64,000 nucleotides of DNA from Eleusine coracana subsp. coracana (Eukaryota > Streptophyta > Magnoliopsida > Poales > Poaceae). Below the pieces are notes generated by a model, which was not told the origin of the DNA, made no database searches, and saw nothing but the letters and a program-made list of their open reading frames with translations. Shown here piece by piece: positions 1 to 12,416 of this stretch; within the stretch, counting starts at the first letter, position 1; each line of letters opens with the position of its first letter. The stretch covers positions 8,742,001 to 8,806,000 of the forward strand of contig CM064422.1 in the NCBI GenBank assembly GCA_032690845.1, read 5' to 3'. A program made the position numbers and the translations under genes.

Positions 1-2835
1 CGCCTGCCAAAAGTCGTTTACGGTTCGACACTCGCAATGTTTGCTCGATCTGCTGGGACCCACAACAGCAATTGAAAAACATTTGTTGTTTCTCTTCGAT
101 GGGTTGATGGCACATGCAGCCATGTAATTGCCGCGGACAAGAACGTTTAGCAGTTGAGTTCATTATTTTACTCTCGCATCATTTGGTTCGATGTCTGTAG
201 TGTGTATGGTTGGACAAGCGAACCGCCAGGCAGCGTATGGTTTTCGGTTAGGATAGATATAACGTTACACGTAAGTAGTCTTATATAAATTGTCTCATAC
301 AGTATCACGTAGGATTTTTGATAATGTAGTAGAGAGAAAGGATGATAAGAGAAATAGGCGATTGTTTTATAAAACAACTATCTTATGCGCTAAAGCTTAG
401 GAGTATGCGATAACTTATACATCATTATATGAGTTGTAGCTGCTTTATAACTCTTAAACATTTCTATTTTTATCTACAAATTAAGAGATGATGAAATTAT
501 TATGAGACAACTAAAACAACAACCTATTGTACAAGTAGTCTGATAAACAATATAAAAAAAATTCAAGATTATGTGTCACGTATGAAACAGACTGTAAGAC
601 TAAACTGTTATACTTGACCTAACATTACAGGTGCTCTAACGTTACTTGACCTAACATTACAGGTGCTCTAACGTCGCGCCAAATCTCACGTATTTCGGAT
701 CCTCATGGTACTAGTAGTACTAGTAACTTTTTCATGGCATATGCATGCATGCGCATGGGAAAATCCAATCCACATGCAGATGCCAGTCGATAGTATTACT
801 AGTTTATGGCTGAATTTGATGCTGCTGCTGTCGTGTGAAAAGAAAGAGAATGGAAATTCATTCCCAAATCTGAAAATCAGCCTGTACCAACAAGAAAAAT
901 AAAAATAAAATCAATTCTTGATTGAAATGATTGTTCTTGTCTGGTGGCTGGCTACGTACACGCGCGATAGGCCACACCCTTGCCCTCCCCGTGCCGTATC
1001 TTTTCGTCTAGCTACTGGTAAGTGGTAACGACGTTTTCGTCGGTTAGCTAGTAGCGTTTTTGTTCTTCTCTTGGGGGCCCTCTTTCCTGGAAATTGGTAC
1101 GGACGATAATAATCTGCATCTTTCATGTTCAAATGTACAATGATTTCGTACGACTTCATGCATGTCGCATTTCAGCACATGTTACATGCATCGTCCTCCA
1201 ATCAATCAAGCAAGTCGTATCACCTTTTGTAACCTGCTTAGCAGACAAGCACTAGTAGTATAGAACACTAGCCGCCGTTGTTTTAACTTTCATTCAGTTG
1301 GTATCGATGAGGTTGAGTTTCCTTGTGTTCAGCGGCAGCTCTTCTGTGCATCGATCCTACTATGCATGTATATAGAGCTGACCGCCTGAGCCCCTGAGCC
1401 AATATGAGCGTCGAGAAAGGCTGTCAAGTTTACATTATTCCAAATTAAACTTGCATATCCACTCTCGATTGCATTGCATCGCTTGTTTGTATTCTAAAAC
1501 AAGACGAACTGGGAGTCAAGTCTCTCTTGCTAACTAGAGACGTCAAGCAGCCTGTCACATGTGCTGCAACTTACAGCGACACCAACTGTTGCAGATTTAC
1601 TTTATGAGCGCCACATGCGTGTGCGACGAAGACCTGATAGATGACGAGCTGTGGTTGGATAAGAACGTCGTCCAATGGATTTACGAAAACCTGAAAACGA
1701 TAAGCTAGCTGTGGTAGGAGTAGGAGGCCGCTTACTCGCGTTCTATTGCGGTGGTAGCATTGACGACGAAGACCTTTGAGCTGAAGGTCAATGTTAACTA
1801 GTACTGCAGTGGCCGTTTTCTTTTCTTTTTCTTGAATAATTTTTTTTATCAAAATTTTTTCCTTGGATCATGTAGCTCTGGATCTAGGAGCCTCGGGATG
1901 GAAGATTCTTAAGATTAAAGGGAAAGATCGTCCTCTTTTCACAACCAAAACGCTCACAGTGTAGTACTGCAGATTATAATAAAATGAAAACTGACGAGCG
2001 AAACTTTCCAGGGGTCAATCTCATTCACCCCTCCGCGGAATGAGAATCGACTGTCTTCTGATCATTGTATGCGATTCAGCAATTGTATTGTAGAAGTAGT
2101 TAACTTATAGTATGTGTCACTTTACGTGCTGATATTATGCTACAGAAGTGTTCAGTTTGTCCAATCCCAGAGGGCAACCTCTCTAGGAAAAGCGAGGTCG
2201 TTTGGGCCAGCTTCTCGCGTTTGGAGCTGGTTGGAAACGAAAAAGCCGAGGAAAGCTACCCCAAATAGGAACCTACAGAACTCTTGTCCAATTTTTTTTA
2301 GATTGAGTTTAAAAAAAAGAAGATTACAGAATTTAGGGATGAGTTCATTTGCCAAATGTAAACCTCTGATCTCCATTCACTCATTGTGTAATGCCGAATA
2401 TCCTTCAAACTAGATTAAAACTTTGAGTCCCTTTATATGCATATTATCACAAGTAATTACTAGTTATAGCTACTACACCTACAAACGGTTGACTAGCGAA
2501 ACACAGCAAACAGTTGACTAGCGAAATTAGGACCTTTACCAGCACCTGCAGATTCTTAACGTTAATCAAAGATTTAAAACACAGCAAACAGATGACTAGC
2601 GGAACTTTCACCGGTCAATCACCCACCCAGGGCATGAGTATCTGCTTTGGATGACTTTATGCCATCGAGCTTATTACAATTATTTCTATATTCAATGTTT
2701 CCAACCCGATACTATATTACAGGGTTCAGTCTGTACAATACATACATAGCAGAGGGTAGCCCATTGCCATAGTTGCACCAACCCTTACACAAACTTCATC
2801 ATAGTATCATGTTTCAGATATCCCATTGATCTGCA
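1..2835. other. Non-coding spacer left of the F-box gene
   Basis: No convincing gene is seen here: the open frames are short, lack recognisable motifs and are not linked by plausible splice sites. Two diverged direct copies are visible at about 1985-2180 and 2585-2765, sharing motifs such as gcgaaactttc and a CAGAGGG block. This suggests an old local duplication. The right end, roughly 2700-2835, is probably the 3'UTR of the F-box gene. I could not assign any part to a known transposon. Confidence 0.6.
611..674. repeat. Perfect 32-bp tandem duplication
   Basis: Two identical 32-bp units abut at 611-642 and 643-674, each starting tacttgaccta and ending gctctaacgt. No gene is attached. The perfect identity indicates a recent slippage or unequal-exchange event. 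Confidence 0.9.
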
Positions 2836-5324
2836 TCAATAGCCTGCTCGTTGCTGCTCCCACCTTAGGTCCTCCGAGAACTCCATCATGGCAGCCCTGG
2901 GATCCCCCTCCGAAATCGATAAGTAGTATAGAGCAGTCCCGTCATCAACGCGCAAGCTTCGCCTGACTGACTCAAGAATCCTTTGGCTCCGTTTCTCTGT
3001 GGAAACAGTTCTTACCGAGGATTCAGCTTTTCCACCAGGGCGTCCCTCAGGATAAAAGACCGCAACCTCTCTCTTAGCATTATGATCCATCTCGATGTAA
3101 CAGGTGCTACCCAACAGAATCTCTGGATTACTGATTGGTATCAGAAGCCTCTCCCTAGAGTATATACCATGATCACTTATCATGTTATTGAAACGTTTGA
3201 CATCAGTTACCTGCATGCAAATTAGAGGCACATGAAACGTTTGACATCAGTCACCTGCATGCAAATTAGAGACACATGAAACCAATGCAGCACATAATCC
3301 AAGCACCTTTATACAACTTTTTGATACACTAGGAAAATATCAATGTCTTTAAATGTGATGTTACACTGATTTAATTTCAGTTGAATGAACAGCTTTATTA
3401 AGGTGGCGCAATGCTTCCTTTAAGCTGTTTTCTTGTCACAAATGAAAATGGGTATCAAACTAACACAATCCAAAGTGCAAGTGCGTAGTAATTGCAGCAT
3501 GATCATGACGACCGAAACAGAAGCAGCAAATGAAATAGCTATTCTGAGACTGGTGGAAAATGCCACTTCTCTACAATACGGGACAATCAGAAGAATATAA
3601 TCATTCAGTTGAAAAAAAACTCACCGAAGTACTACATTAGGAAACATTTTGCATTATCCAACACACAACAATTTCTAACAGGATGTCAAGTGTGAGATAC
3701 TTAATAGCTTGATGCACCTGGCGCTTACAGTTGCCATTGGGTGACCAACTTCCCAACAGATTTCTGGGTCTTGGATGCATATTCCCATGTTCAGACGTAT
3801 TTTTTTTTAATTTCACTAAGCACACTCAAATTCATCAGGGTGGTCATCCAATAAACCCACAATTGCATTTATCTTACTAATTGTCTTGGCTTTGACAACA
3901 TACAGAGCAATGGTCTCAAAAACATGCACCATAACTTTATCTTGTCCCATAGTGCTGCTCCCACATCTCAGTTCAATCAGTTGGGAAACGAAACAATAAT
4001 CAAAACTGGTAGATCAATTTGATACTTGCACAAAACAAAATTGCAGGAAAAAAAAACACCAAAGTAACAGCGGGTGAAAGTAACAATCAGAAACTCAGAG
4101 CACTAGGCTTAAACCGATGCATACTATAGCAGATATAAGCGCCATCTACTAGTTACTAGGAGTACTTAGTAGTGGCAACATCCAATCCACTGTGATGCTA
4201 CTGGTCTAAAGTTTTAAATTTACTATTTAACAAAACCTAGTTAACCCAGTAAATAACAATGTCATATTGAGAAACTTAAAACTCAAAAACCACCAACTCC
4301 CACACAAAAAATGTAATTGCAAGCACCCAGAGTGTCAGCATGAGCCCCTGATTCCTCCAGGCCTCCTTCCTCTGCCAGATCTGCCATACCTGATGCTGAA
4401 TACAAGAACAGATCCCTTTAACCCTTCCCAATCCCAGCTAACCAACAGCACTAACAATGTCATAGTTGATGATCAACGCCAGCATGAGAAATGATCTGCG
4501 CTAATTAACTGAAAAGCTCCAGTGGGCTCAAGAAGGCATCAAACAACAGATACCAGACTCCATGAGTCATATTTACTGGTAGCTCATACTCCCTCCGATT
4601 TTTTTTTTTTGTTATACTGCACGAGCTGTCTGAACAACATTTCCGGAGGAAGTAGTAGTTCTTTACGCTCTTTGTATACTTATTCAATAAATAATCATTT
4701 CCACTGATGCAATAGACTATTAGGTTCCCCTGTATCCATCTCGAGTAATGACAAGATGTCAATCGATCTTGCAGAACGCCTGATTCCCTAACTTACATAT
4801 ACCATGAGATCGGTCAGGTTCATTATAGAATGCTGCCGCTGAGTAATCACGAACGTCAAAACAAACAATCACACAAGAGCTGCAGGTGCTTCGACATGTT
4901 TTATTCACCGTAGAGAAAAAAAAAAGGATTAGATCGAGCCACGAAACTTTGGGGCTGAGAGCGTACAGCCACGCACCTGCACGGAGTACTTGAGCGCGAC
5001 GCCGGGGACGGTGTCCCCGCGACGGACGGCGTGCGAAAGCGCGAATCGGCCGAGGTAGGCGGCCCGCCAGAAGGCCCGCGTCGTCGGCTCCCCGATGACG
5101 CGCCGCACGCCCCATGGGGCCCGGAACGCCGCCTCGAGCACGGCCCGGTCGGACGCCACCGCGTGCCAGGCGCGGCAGACGCAAGCCGCCCGCGCGAGGT
5201 CCGTGGGCGGCAGCCGCTGCAGGAAGGAGCGCAGCAGGTCGGCGGGGAGGCGCGCGGCGATCGCGACCGGATCGGGCTCCGGGCTCGTCGGGTCCGCGGG
5301 GGAGGATGCGGCGCCGTCGGCCAT
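2836..5324 (-). CDS. F-box protein with LysM domain
   Basis: Two coding exons, 5324-4977 and 3210-2836, join in phase 0 to give 240 residues. The intron is 1766 bp with GT-AG borders. Residues about 25-65 (LPADLLRSFLQRLPPTDLAR, then CRAWHAVA) form an F-box, which binds SKP1 in an SCF ubiquitin ligase. Residues about 97-142 (SHAVRRGDTVPGVALKYSVQ, then VTDVKRFNN) form a LysM domain split exactly by the intron. The basic C-terminal tail resembles the plant family of F-box proteins with a LysM domain (Arabidopsis At1g55000 type), whose substrate I do not know. No signal peptide is seen, so a cytosolic or nuclear protein is expected, unlike LysM receptors. The ATG at 5324 was chosen because it begins the family-like acidic leader. 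It is divergent from NAA20. The exon 2 acceptor lies in a 44-bp tandem duplication. Confidence 0.9.
3190..3277. repeat. 44-bp tandem duplication spanning a splice acceptor
   Basis: Two near-identical 44-bp units, 3190-3233 and 3234-3277, each hold gaaacgtttgacatcag followed by the acceptor sequence tacctgcatgc or cacctgcatgc. The left copy contains the true exon 2 start of the F-box/LysM gene; the right copy is an upstream decoy acceptor. Confidence 0.9.
4587..4654. mobile_element. Stowaway-like MITE remnant
   Basis: The sequence starts TACTCCCTCCG and ends CGGAGGAAGTA, the terminal inverted repeats typical of grass Stowaway (Tc1/mariner) MITEs, with TA at both ends. Only 68 bp remain, so it is an internally deleted copy in the F-box gene intron. 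Confidence 0.7.
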
Positions 5325-5882
5325 AGCGCGATGCGGAGGAAGAGGAGGTAGGCTCGTGCCGTGGCTGGGCGTTGGGCCGTGTGGTTGAGAGAGCGGAAGC
5401 GGCGTCAGCGCGTGCGGTGGCGCGGCGGAGGCGGTCATTGGGATGTGGTGCGGCAGGGCGCTGCGTGCACAGCACGGGAGCCGCTGCGCTCAGTGACGTG
5501 CACTGCTTGGTTGGGCTTGGGCTGTAATGTAGAGTGGCGACGGACTTCACGAGTTTGTTCAACTGAGCCCGGCCTTCCAACTCAATGGGCTGGGCCGAAT
5601 GTTTCATTCCTCACAGATCCCATCTCCCTTGAGGCCTTGACGGGCTTACCCACCCTATGATCTGAGCCGCTACCCTCTGATCCGACGATTCAGATTCCTC
5701 CCCACTTCACCACCAGAAGGTTCTTCAAACCCGGCGACCGGCCGGCCCCAATCCCACACAGGAAACGAGGAAATTGGGAAATCCGGATAGAGCGCCGCCG
5801 TGCCCCCGCCCGGCGACGAGATTCCGCTCCGGCACCGCCGCCACCGCACCGAGGCGAAAGGGAGCCGAGAAGGGAGGCGAGA
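5325..5882. promoter_or_regulatory. Shared divergent promoter interval
   Basis: 558 bp separate the start codons of the F-box/LysM gene (minus) and NAA20 (plus). The interval is GC-rich near both starts and must contain both 5'UTRs and both promoters. No clear TATA box was seen on either side. Co-regulation is an inference from geometry only. Confidence 0.55.
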
Positions 5883-7783
5883 ATGACGACGATCCGGCGG
5901 TTCTGCTGCGACGACCTGCTCCGCTTCGCCTCCGTCAACCTCGACCACCTCACCGAGACGGTACGCCTTCAACTCCAATCTCCTCTCGTTTCTTGATTCT
6001 AGGGCGAAGCTTTGCCCTTCTCCGCAACCTCATCTGCCGGATTGCTCGCTGCAGTTCAACATGTCGTTCTACATGACGTACCTGGCTCGATGGCCCGACT
6101 ACTTCCACTCCGCCGTCAACCCCGCCGGCCGCGTCATGGGATACAGTACGTCTCTCGTTCCCTTTCTTGGCGGTTCAGTCGTTTGGTTGGTTTGTCCTGC
6201 CTACCTTTGCGTTTAGTTGTGTTCCTACTTCCTAGCGTCTGCATCATAGCTTAATCACCTGAAGATGTAAGTTCTAAACCCTGGAATGTAGGTTGAGGCT
6301 TGAGCTGGTGAAGGAGGCTAGGAGTAGGATGAGCCTCTTTGACCTTTGATAGCTGTTGGTTTCAACCATTAACTGTTTAGAGAACTTACCCTGTACTTGA
6401 AGCGTTGAATGCAACATTTTCCGAGTGTTTCCTGTTCCATTTCTTTCTTGTTCGCCTTCCCACATATTTAGCAAGTTGGATATGCGTTGCAGTCATGGGT
6501 AAAGTTGAAGGACAAGGTGAATCTTGGCATGGGCATGTTACAGCCGTGTCTGTTGCATCAGAATTCCGGAGGCAGAAGTTAGCCAAGAAGCTTATGAACT
6601 TGCTGGAGGAAATCAGTGATAAGATGTAAGTAGCCTAATATATGTATCCTTGCGATTCAGTCTCTCACCTTTTTTATTTAAATGTTTGCAGTGATGTGGT
6701 GCTATTTATAATCTTAACTATTGCTTGTGTGCTAACAGTCCGTGTAACCAATTATACTCAGCAGCTTTTTCTTTGTCCATCTAAACTCTAGCAATGTTGA
6801 GTGAGATCCACATTTCCTTCTGTCAAAAATCAATGGTGGTTAGCTTGTATAGCTTTTAAAGTGGTAAAAGTGATGCTACCATTTTGTTGCCACTAGGGCT
6901 CCTCCAATTTTTGATAAAATGACAAGTGCCATTCTCTGAAGAGGTACCTTCAACATGATTTTCCTGCCAGTCAACATGATTGCTACCTCAATAAAACATG
7001 CCAAGTACATTTCTCCTGCTAGTCATCGGCATTTCCAAATCATAGTGGTGGATGATTGAATTGTGGTGCATCATCTCTCTCGGTGCTCTAGTCTGTTTCA
7101 CTTATCATTCTGATATAGTACTAGTTTTATCTCTCAGTGTTGGTCATACGATATGAAAAGTGGCTCCTTGATTATTGTTATCATGTTGGTTATTTGGATT
7201 TTTCTTACGCTAGAATTACTTAGAGTAATAGTATAACATGATTCCTTTGCAGGGATAAGGCTTACTTTGTGGATCTCTTTGTAAGAGCATCTAATATGCC
7301 TGCAATAAGGATGTATGAAAAGGTACGTTCACTACGAACCTGCTGATAATATGCCTACAGTTTTATGTGCCAATATTGAATGATGATGATGATTTGTAAA
7401 ATATCTGCTCCTCTAAACTAGCTATTCCTTTGATTTGAAACATATGTTCTTATTGATGTTCTTCAACAGCATTAATGAAATTCAATTCAAGATGGAACTG
7501 TTTTATGTCTTACTAATTATGCTCCTTGTTTCCGCAGCTTGGTTACGTGGTTTATCGAAGGGTGCTCCGATACTACTCAGGAGAAGAAGATGGCCTTGGT
7601 GAACACTTGCATGCCAGATGCGCTGAGTCATACATATTCTTCTTTCCTTGCTATGGTGTTGGTGCTCATGTTTGTATCTGTTACTTTTCAGATATGCGTA
7701 AAGCACTGTCACAAGATGTTGAAAAGAAGTCCATCATACCACTCAAGAGGCCAATCACACCTGATGAACTGGAATATGATTGA
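5883..7783 (+). CDS. NAA20: N-alpha-acetyltransferase 20, NatB catalytic subunit
   Basis: Six coding exons (5883-5960, 6055-6145, 6493-6625, 7253-7322, 7538-7598, 7692-7783) join cleanly to 174 residues, the usual family length. NAA20 with NAA25 forms the NatB complex on ribosomes and acetylates N-termini beginning Met-Asp, Met-Glu, Met-Asn or Met-Gln. The start MTTIRRFCCDDLL and the end IIPLKRPITPDELEYD are strongly conserved family signatures. The GNAT core runs through IMGKVEGQGE, HVTAVSVASEFRRQKLAKKL (acetyl-CoA-binding loop and helix) and VDLFVRASNMPAIRMYEKLGY. The last intron, 7599-7691, is 93 nt and has no in-frame stop, so its retention would insert 31 residues before DMRKALS. It is convergent with PurA. 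Confidence 0.95.
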
Positions 7784-8149
7784 TGTTAAGAGTCTATAGC
7801 TAGTTTGTGTGGGATTTGTGTTTATCGCAACACCTGCCATGGGGAATTTAACAAGCTTTAAATATCATGTAGTAGCGAGTGTCTGTATTGTTCTGTTCTT
7901 TGCACCTATTAGGCTTTGTAGTTTTCAAGTGTGAATTATGCCGTTTCAGTGAGAATAGCATGAACCAAAACCTTGTATTGGAACGGAATCAAGCAGCTTT
8001 GTTTTAAGGCAGACAAACAGAATCATGCTTATCATTGTGATGTTATCTGGTTCACGGTGAGTTGTGATATAATACTTCGGGCTTGTGTATTTCCTTTGTG
8101 TTTGTGAGTAATAATGTCAGATGTCAGACCTCAGGGGTTTTTCTTTTCC

Positions 8150-8191
8150 TTTGTGTGTGCGTGTGTGTGTGTGGGGGGGGGGGGGGGGGGG
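8150..8191. repeat. GT repeat running into a 19-nt G tract
   Basis: A GT-rich dinucleotide stretch ends in 19 consecutive G residues at 8173-8191. It lies in the spacer between the convergent NAA20 and PurA 3' ends. The rest of 7784-8806 appears to be 3'UTR and spacer without a gene. Confidence 0.9.
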
Positions 8192-8806
8192 CATTGCTAT
8201 GAGCAGCAACAGTGAAATACAGTTTTACGTAGAGGCTGTAACACAAACTGAATGAACACCCGACTCTAAAGCTACCAACGAGATTCATAACTGAACTGAA
8301 ACTCCTGTTCGACAACAAGCGTGTGCGGCTGAAGACTTCTATGGTGTCTAATGCTCAGAACAGTCTTCGTTCTTAAATCCAAGGATTAGGACTGACGAAA
8401 AATACACTGAACACGAGATTTTCAGACTCGACCCTTCTGTACTCTGGAGGGTGGTGTGTGTCTGTACCGTGGCCTATAGGATTTTGTATAGAAAGCTTAA
8501 ATTTGACACTTTGGTCTCAAAATCATATGTATACCAGTTTTTTTTTACAAGTATATGTATACCAGTTGATATTCTATCAAGAACAGGTCACAAGTTTTTG
8601 AAAAGCCATGCTACATTTTGTTTTTGTGAAAATGCTACAATTATGGAGCCAAACAAATAGCTGCAAAAGGTTTGTTTACAGTCCTGAAGCTCCTTTCGAA
8701 CTCATTTGGAATAGACGTAGAACCTACATCCTTCAATCCGACTTTTTTTTTATTAACCAGAGCAACTGCATTATTGAACCAGGTGACGGATATCTGAGAA
8801 GAGTAG

Positions 8807-11739
8807 TTATTTGTATATGAGAGCGTCACGTCCAGGTCCAACACCAATATAATGAACTGGAATGCCAACCAATTCCTCTATTCTCTGGATGTAGAGACGA
8901 GCAGTTTCAGGTAGATCATTGTAGTCACGTACTGAGGAAATGTCATTCTCCCACCCAGGTAGAACCTCATATTTGACCTACACGAACAGAGGCCCAAGAG
9001 GAATTGTCAATCAAAATGTAAACCACATTGAGTGCTCCTAATATGTACCTTGAATTTTGTATACAAAGTTCTTACAATGAAATCTGAATTCAAAATCAGG
9101 ACAAGTACCTTTATTTGCTCCAGCAGATCAAGGTCTGCTGGGAATGATTCAACTGTGTTACCGTCATCAGTACAATATGAGATACCCAGCTTGACTTCCT
9201 TGAGTCCAGTCAAGACGTCCAATTTCGTGAGATTCAAAGATGAGAAACCATTGATCTGGCACGAATATTTCAATGCAACTATATCAAGCCAGCCACAGCG
9301 TCTCGGCCGACCTGTTGTAGTCCCAAATTCCATTCCAGAAGCTCGGAGCAAATCACCAGCCTTACCCAATAGTTCTGTTGGGAATGGACCAGATCCAACC
9401 CTAGTTGTGTAAGCTTTTACCTGAAATATAAACATTTATTAAGCTTAGGCAGGGATGAGAAAAAGATTTTAAGCAGATAAAATGATAGAGCTTACCACTC
9501 CAATGAGATCTCCAAGGCTTCTTGGAGCAATACCGAGCCCAGTACAAATTCCACCAGCGGAGGGACTTGAGGAGGTAACAAATGGGTAGGTACCAAAGTC
9601 GATGTCTAACATGGTAGCTTGACCACCTTCAACCAAAATTTTCTTCTTCTGCAAGATTGACTCATTCATGAAATGCACAGTATCAGCAATAAAAGGTTCT
9701 AGTCGTTCAGCAAATCTTTCATACTTCTCAACCTCCTCCTTGAGAATCTTGTTATCATATTCAAAATCTTTAAAGCGCATAGCTGCGTCCCTCAGTAGGG
9801 TGTTGAGTTTTGCAGTAAAGGTACTCATATGTCGTAGATCACTAACTCTGAGTCCATTTCTAATAACTTTGTTCGAATAGCAAGGTCCAATTCCCCTCTT
9901 TGTTGTTCCTATAAGGGAATTCCCGAGCTCTGCCTCCCTAAGTCCATCAACAATTTGATGAAGATCAAACAAAAGATGAGCACGGTCTGATACCAAAATT
10001 CTTCCTTCGCAAGAAATACCATTAGACTCCAGCCCATCGATTTCTTTAAAGAAACCAGGAAGATGAATAACTGCTCCATTACCAATCACACATTGCGTGT
10101 TCTCATTAAGAATTCCTGATGGAACAAGATGCAGGGAGAACTTCTTCCCCTCAGAGTTGTATATCGTATGTCCAGCATTAGCTCCACCCTAAGGAGAAGC
10201 ATAAAACGTCCTATAGAAGTTAAAACGTGAAACATGCACCACAAAGAAGTCTTTGGAACTCTTGCCAGTTTTTTAAAATGACGGACGAACTTAAATTAAC
10301 TGACAATTAAATAACCACATAGAACTCATAAGTTAAACCACAGTTAGCAGACATTCACAAATATCATAATTGTAGTAGAACCAACTGTTAATGGCTAGTT
10401 AAATGCTTGAGGGTATCGCATTTCTCCATAGCAAAAAGAAATGTATGATTGATCGTATTGCTGTTAGGAGACGTAAGCATCTTAGAGCTACATTCAAATT
10501 CATGTCATCAGTTAGTCGCAATTTTCCCTGTTTATTGAAGAATAAGGAAACAAGAAGCTTTGAGAATGCTACATTTCAAGTCTTGTGCTATGGAGAGACT
10601 GTGATAAACAGAAACATTACATCAAGAAATTTTTTAAATTTCATATCAACTATTACAACGGGACACAAAAACATATTGATCGTTAGCAGTAATTTCAATC
10701 CAAATACGGCACAGTGACGACATTCTACAAACTCTCAAGATGCTTCCCACTTTTGATCATAATCCCCATCCATAACACATAAACACAAGTAGCTGACGCC
10801 CTAGTGCTACCAAACTTTTTGCAGGGAAGAGGTTGGTTTGAAATATATGAGTTGCAGGATCTCAATAGAACAGAAAACGGTTAGCACAGTAGAATCGTAA
10901 GCTGATGAAGCTCAGGTGTGGCCGTGCAGGCCACCTCATGCCTCAACAAGACAACATTTGCTACTGAACATTCAAGCTCAGACGATGTCATCTCTGGTTT
11001 TATCATATGAAAGCACGACTGAACATTCATGCTCAGATAACCCAAATGTGTGTTTACCAAGGAGTGAAGGATGGGCCTTCTCGCTAAAAGCTCGAAAGCT
11101 CTTCAAAAAGAATCCTCGATGGCTAATATCGAGGTGCCTCCAAGACAATATAACAACATCATTCCGATCGCAATGACTTCACATTTCAGTTACGAAAACA
11201 AACTGTGGCACGAAACAAAGAACTGAAAGAACAGAGGGGATTAAGAATAGGATAAAATGGAAGAGTGGAAAAGAAAGAAAAAAATCCTGCTGCTCATTTC
11301 TCGACTACATTTTATCGGAGTTTGATCAACTCGCTGGCCTGCGCCTATGTAAACGCCTGGCAGGATCTTATCCCTAGCACTAGCAGCAATCCATCGAACA
11401 TCATCAAAGCAATGAGCGTCATACTAGCGAGAGAGGGAGAAAGACCTGGCACCGGGCGACGACGTCGAAGCGCTGCGCCAGGATGTCAACGAGTTTTCCC
11501 TTGCCCTCGTCGCCCCACTGCGTGCCCAGCACCCCGGCTACCTGGCTCAGGGACTCCAGCCGCTCCCGCGCGGCCGCGGATGGCTCCTCCGTGGCGGGTG
11601 GTGCCACGGATGCCGCCCTCAGCGGCCAACAAAACCTCCGCGGCGCATGTAGGCGAGGTCCCGGAACGCAGCCGCCGCCGGCGATGGCAGGAAGGAGAAG
11701 GATGGGGGCGGGGTCCAGCGACAGCATGGTGAGTGGCAT
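8807..11739 (-). CDS. PURA: Adenylosuccinate synthetase, plastid-targeted
   Basis: Four coding exons (11739-11446, 10188-9496, 9420-9109, 8977-8807), all joined in phase 0, give 489 residues. The enzyme joins IMP and aspartate using GTP to make adenylosuccinate, the first committed step to AMP. Visible signatures are GTQWGDEGKGKLVDIL (residues about 72-87, with catalytic Asp77), GGANAGHTIY (99-108, with catalytic His105), VEGGQATMLDIDFGTYPFVT in exon 2, KAYTTRVGSGPFPTE at the exon 2/3 join, GRPRRCGWLD in exon 3, and GVGPGRDALI at the C-terminus. The first ~60 residues are rich in Ala, Pro, Arg and Ser and fit a chloroplast transit peptide. A second Met at residue 5 is an alternative start. 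Intron 1 (1257 bp) is unremarkable. Confidence 0.96.
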
Positions 11740-12416
11740 GGTGCGGGTGGAGGGAAATGGGGTAAGGGGAGGGGTGGTGGTGGCTTACTGGCTGGTAGGT
11801 GGGCCTCATGTACTGGGTCGGAGGCTCGGAGCAAATGGGCCGCTTTTGAAATCAATCGTTACCTAATGCTTACCCTCGACGATTGATGACTTATAAATAC
11901 AAATATTCCTTATGTATATACTGCTTTATTTCCTGTCATGAAGTATCATAAACTCTGTTCTTAACTTTATTCGTTTCACTAAAAAAACAGAAAAAAAACG
12001 CACAATATTTTTAAAATTATCAACAGGGCTTCCGTAGCATCAAACACCGCGTAGGTATCTAGCTATAGCCCAGAGTGAGTTCGTTTGAAATTTCGTTTTA
12101 CATTTGCATTTCTATTATTTTGCAACTGCCTTTTAACTAAGATAATCGAAATGTATCATCCATTTTTTCTTCATCGTTTTGAAGGTGTCACCTGGACAAG
12201 CAAAACATTCGGCGACAGATGACCTATTCGGAAATGGGCACATCCAGTTCAGACTTTACCATAATAAATTGATCAAAAATTTCTACTTAAGTATCTTCGT
12301 ACAGTGCTTATAGCCTCCCATAAAAAAAACCAAAGAAATAAAGGCGCGCTGACCATAGCAGGTTCCCACAAGCAGTAGTAGGTAGACATACATGCAACAC
12401 GAATGAAACCGGATCA
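11740..12416. other. Spacer between Pescadillo and PurA
   Basis: This 677-bp interval must hold the PurA promoter and 5'UTR (right of 11740) and the Pescadillo 3'UTR. It is AT-rich beyond about 11870. No other gene or clear mobile element is seen. Confidence 0.6.

Noticed and set aside
611..674. Tandem direct repeats considered as a CRISPR or regulatory array
   Set aside because: Two adjacent copies without spacers in a plant nuclear sequence.
1571..1852. 93-codon minus-strand frame with a plausible-looking protein
   Set aside because: No conserved motif, no splice partners, surrounded by AT-rich non-coding DNA.
4759..5607. 282-codon minus-strand frame overlapping F-box exon 1
   Set aside because: Different frame from the F-box domain, low-complexity Arg/Ala/Pro content, and it spans the splice donor.
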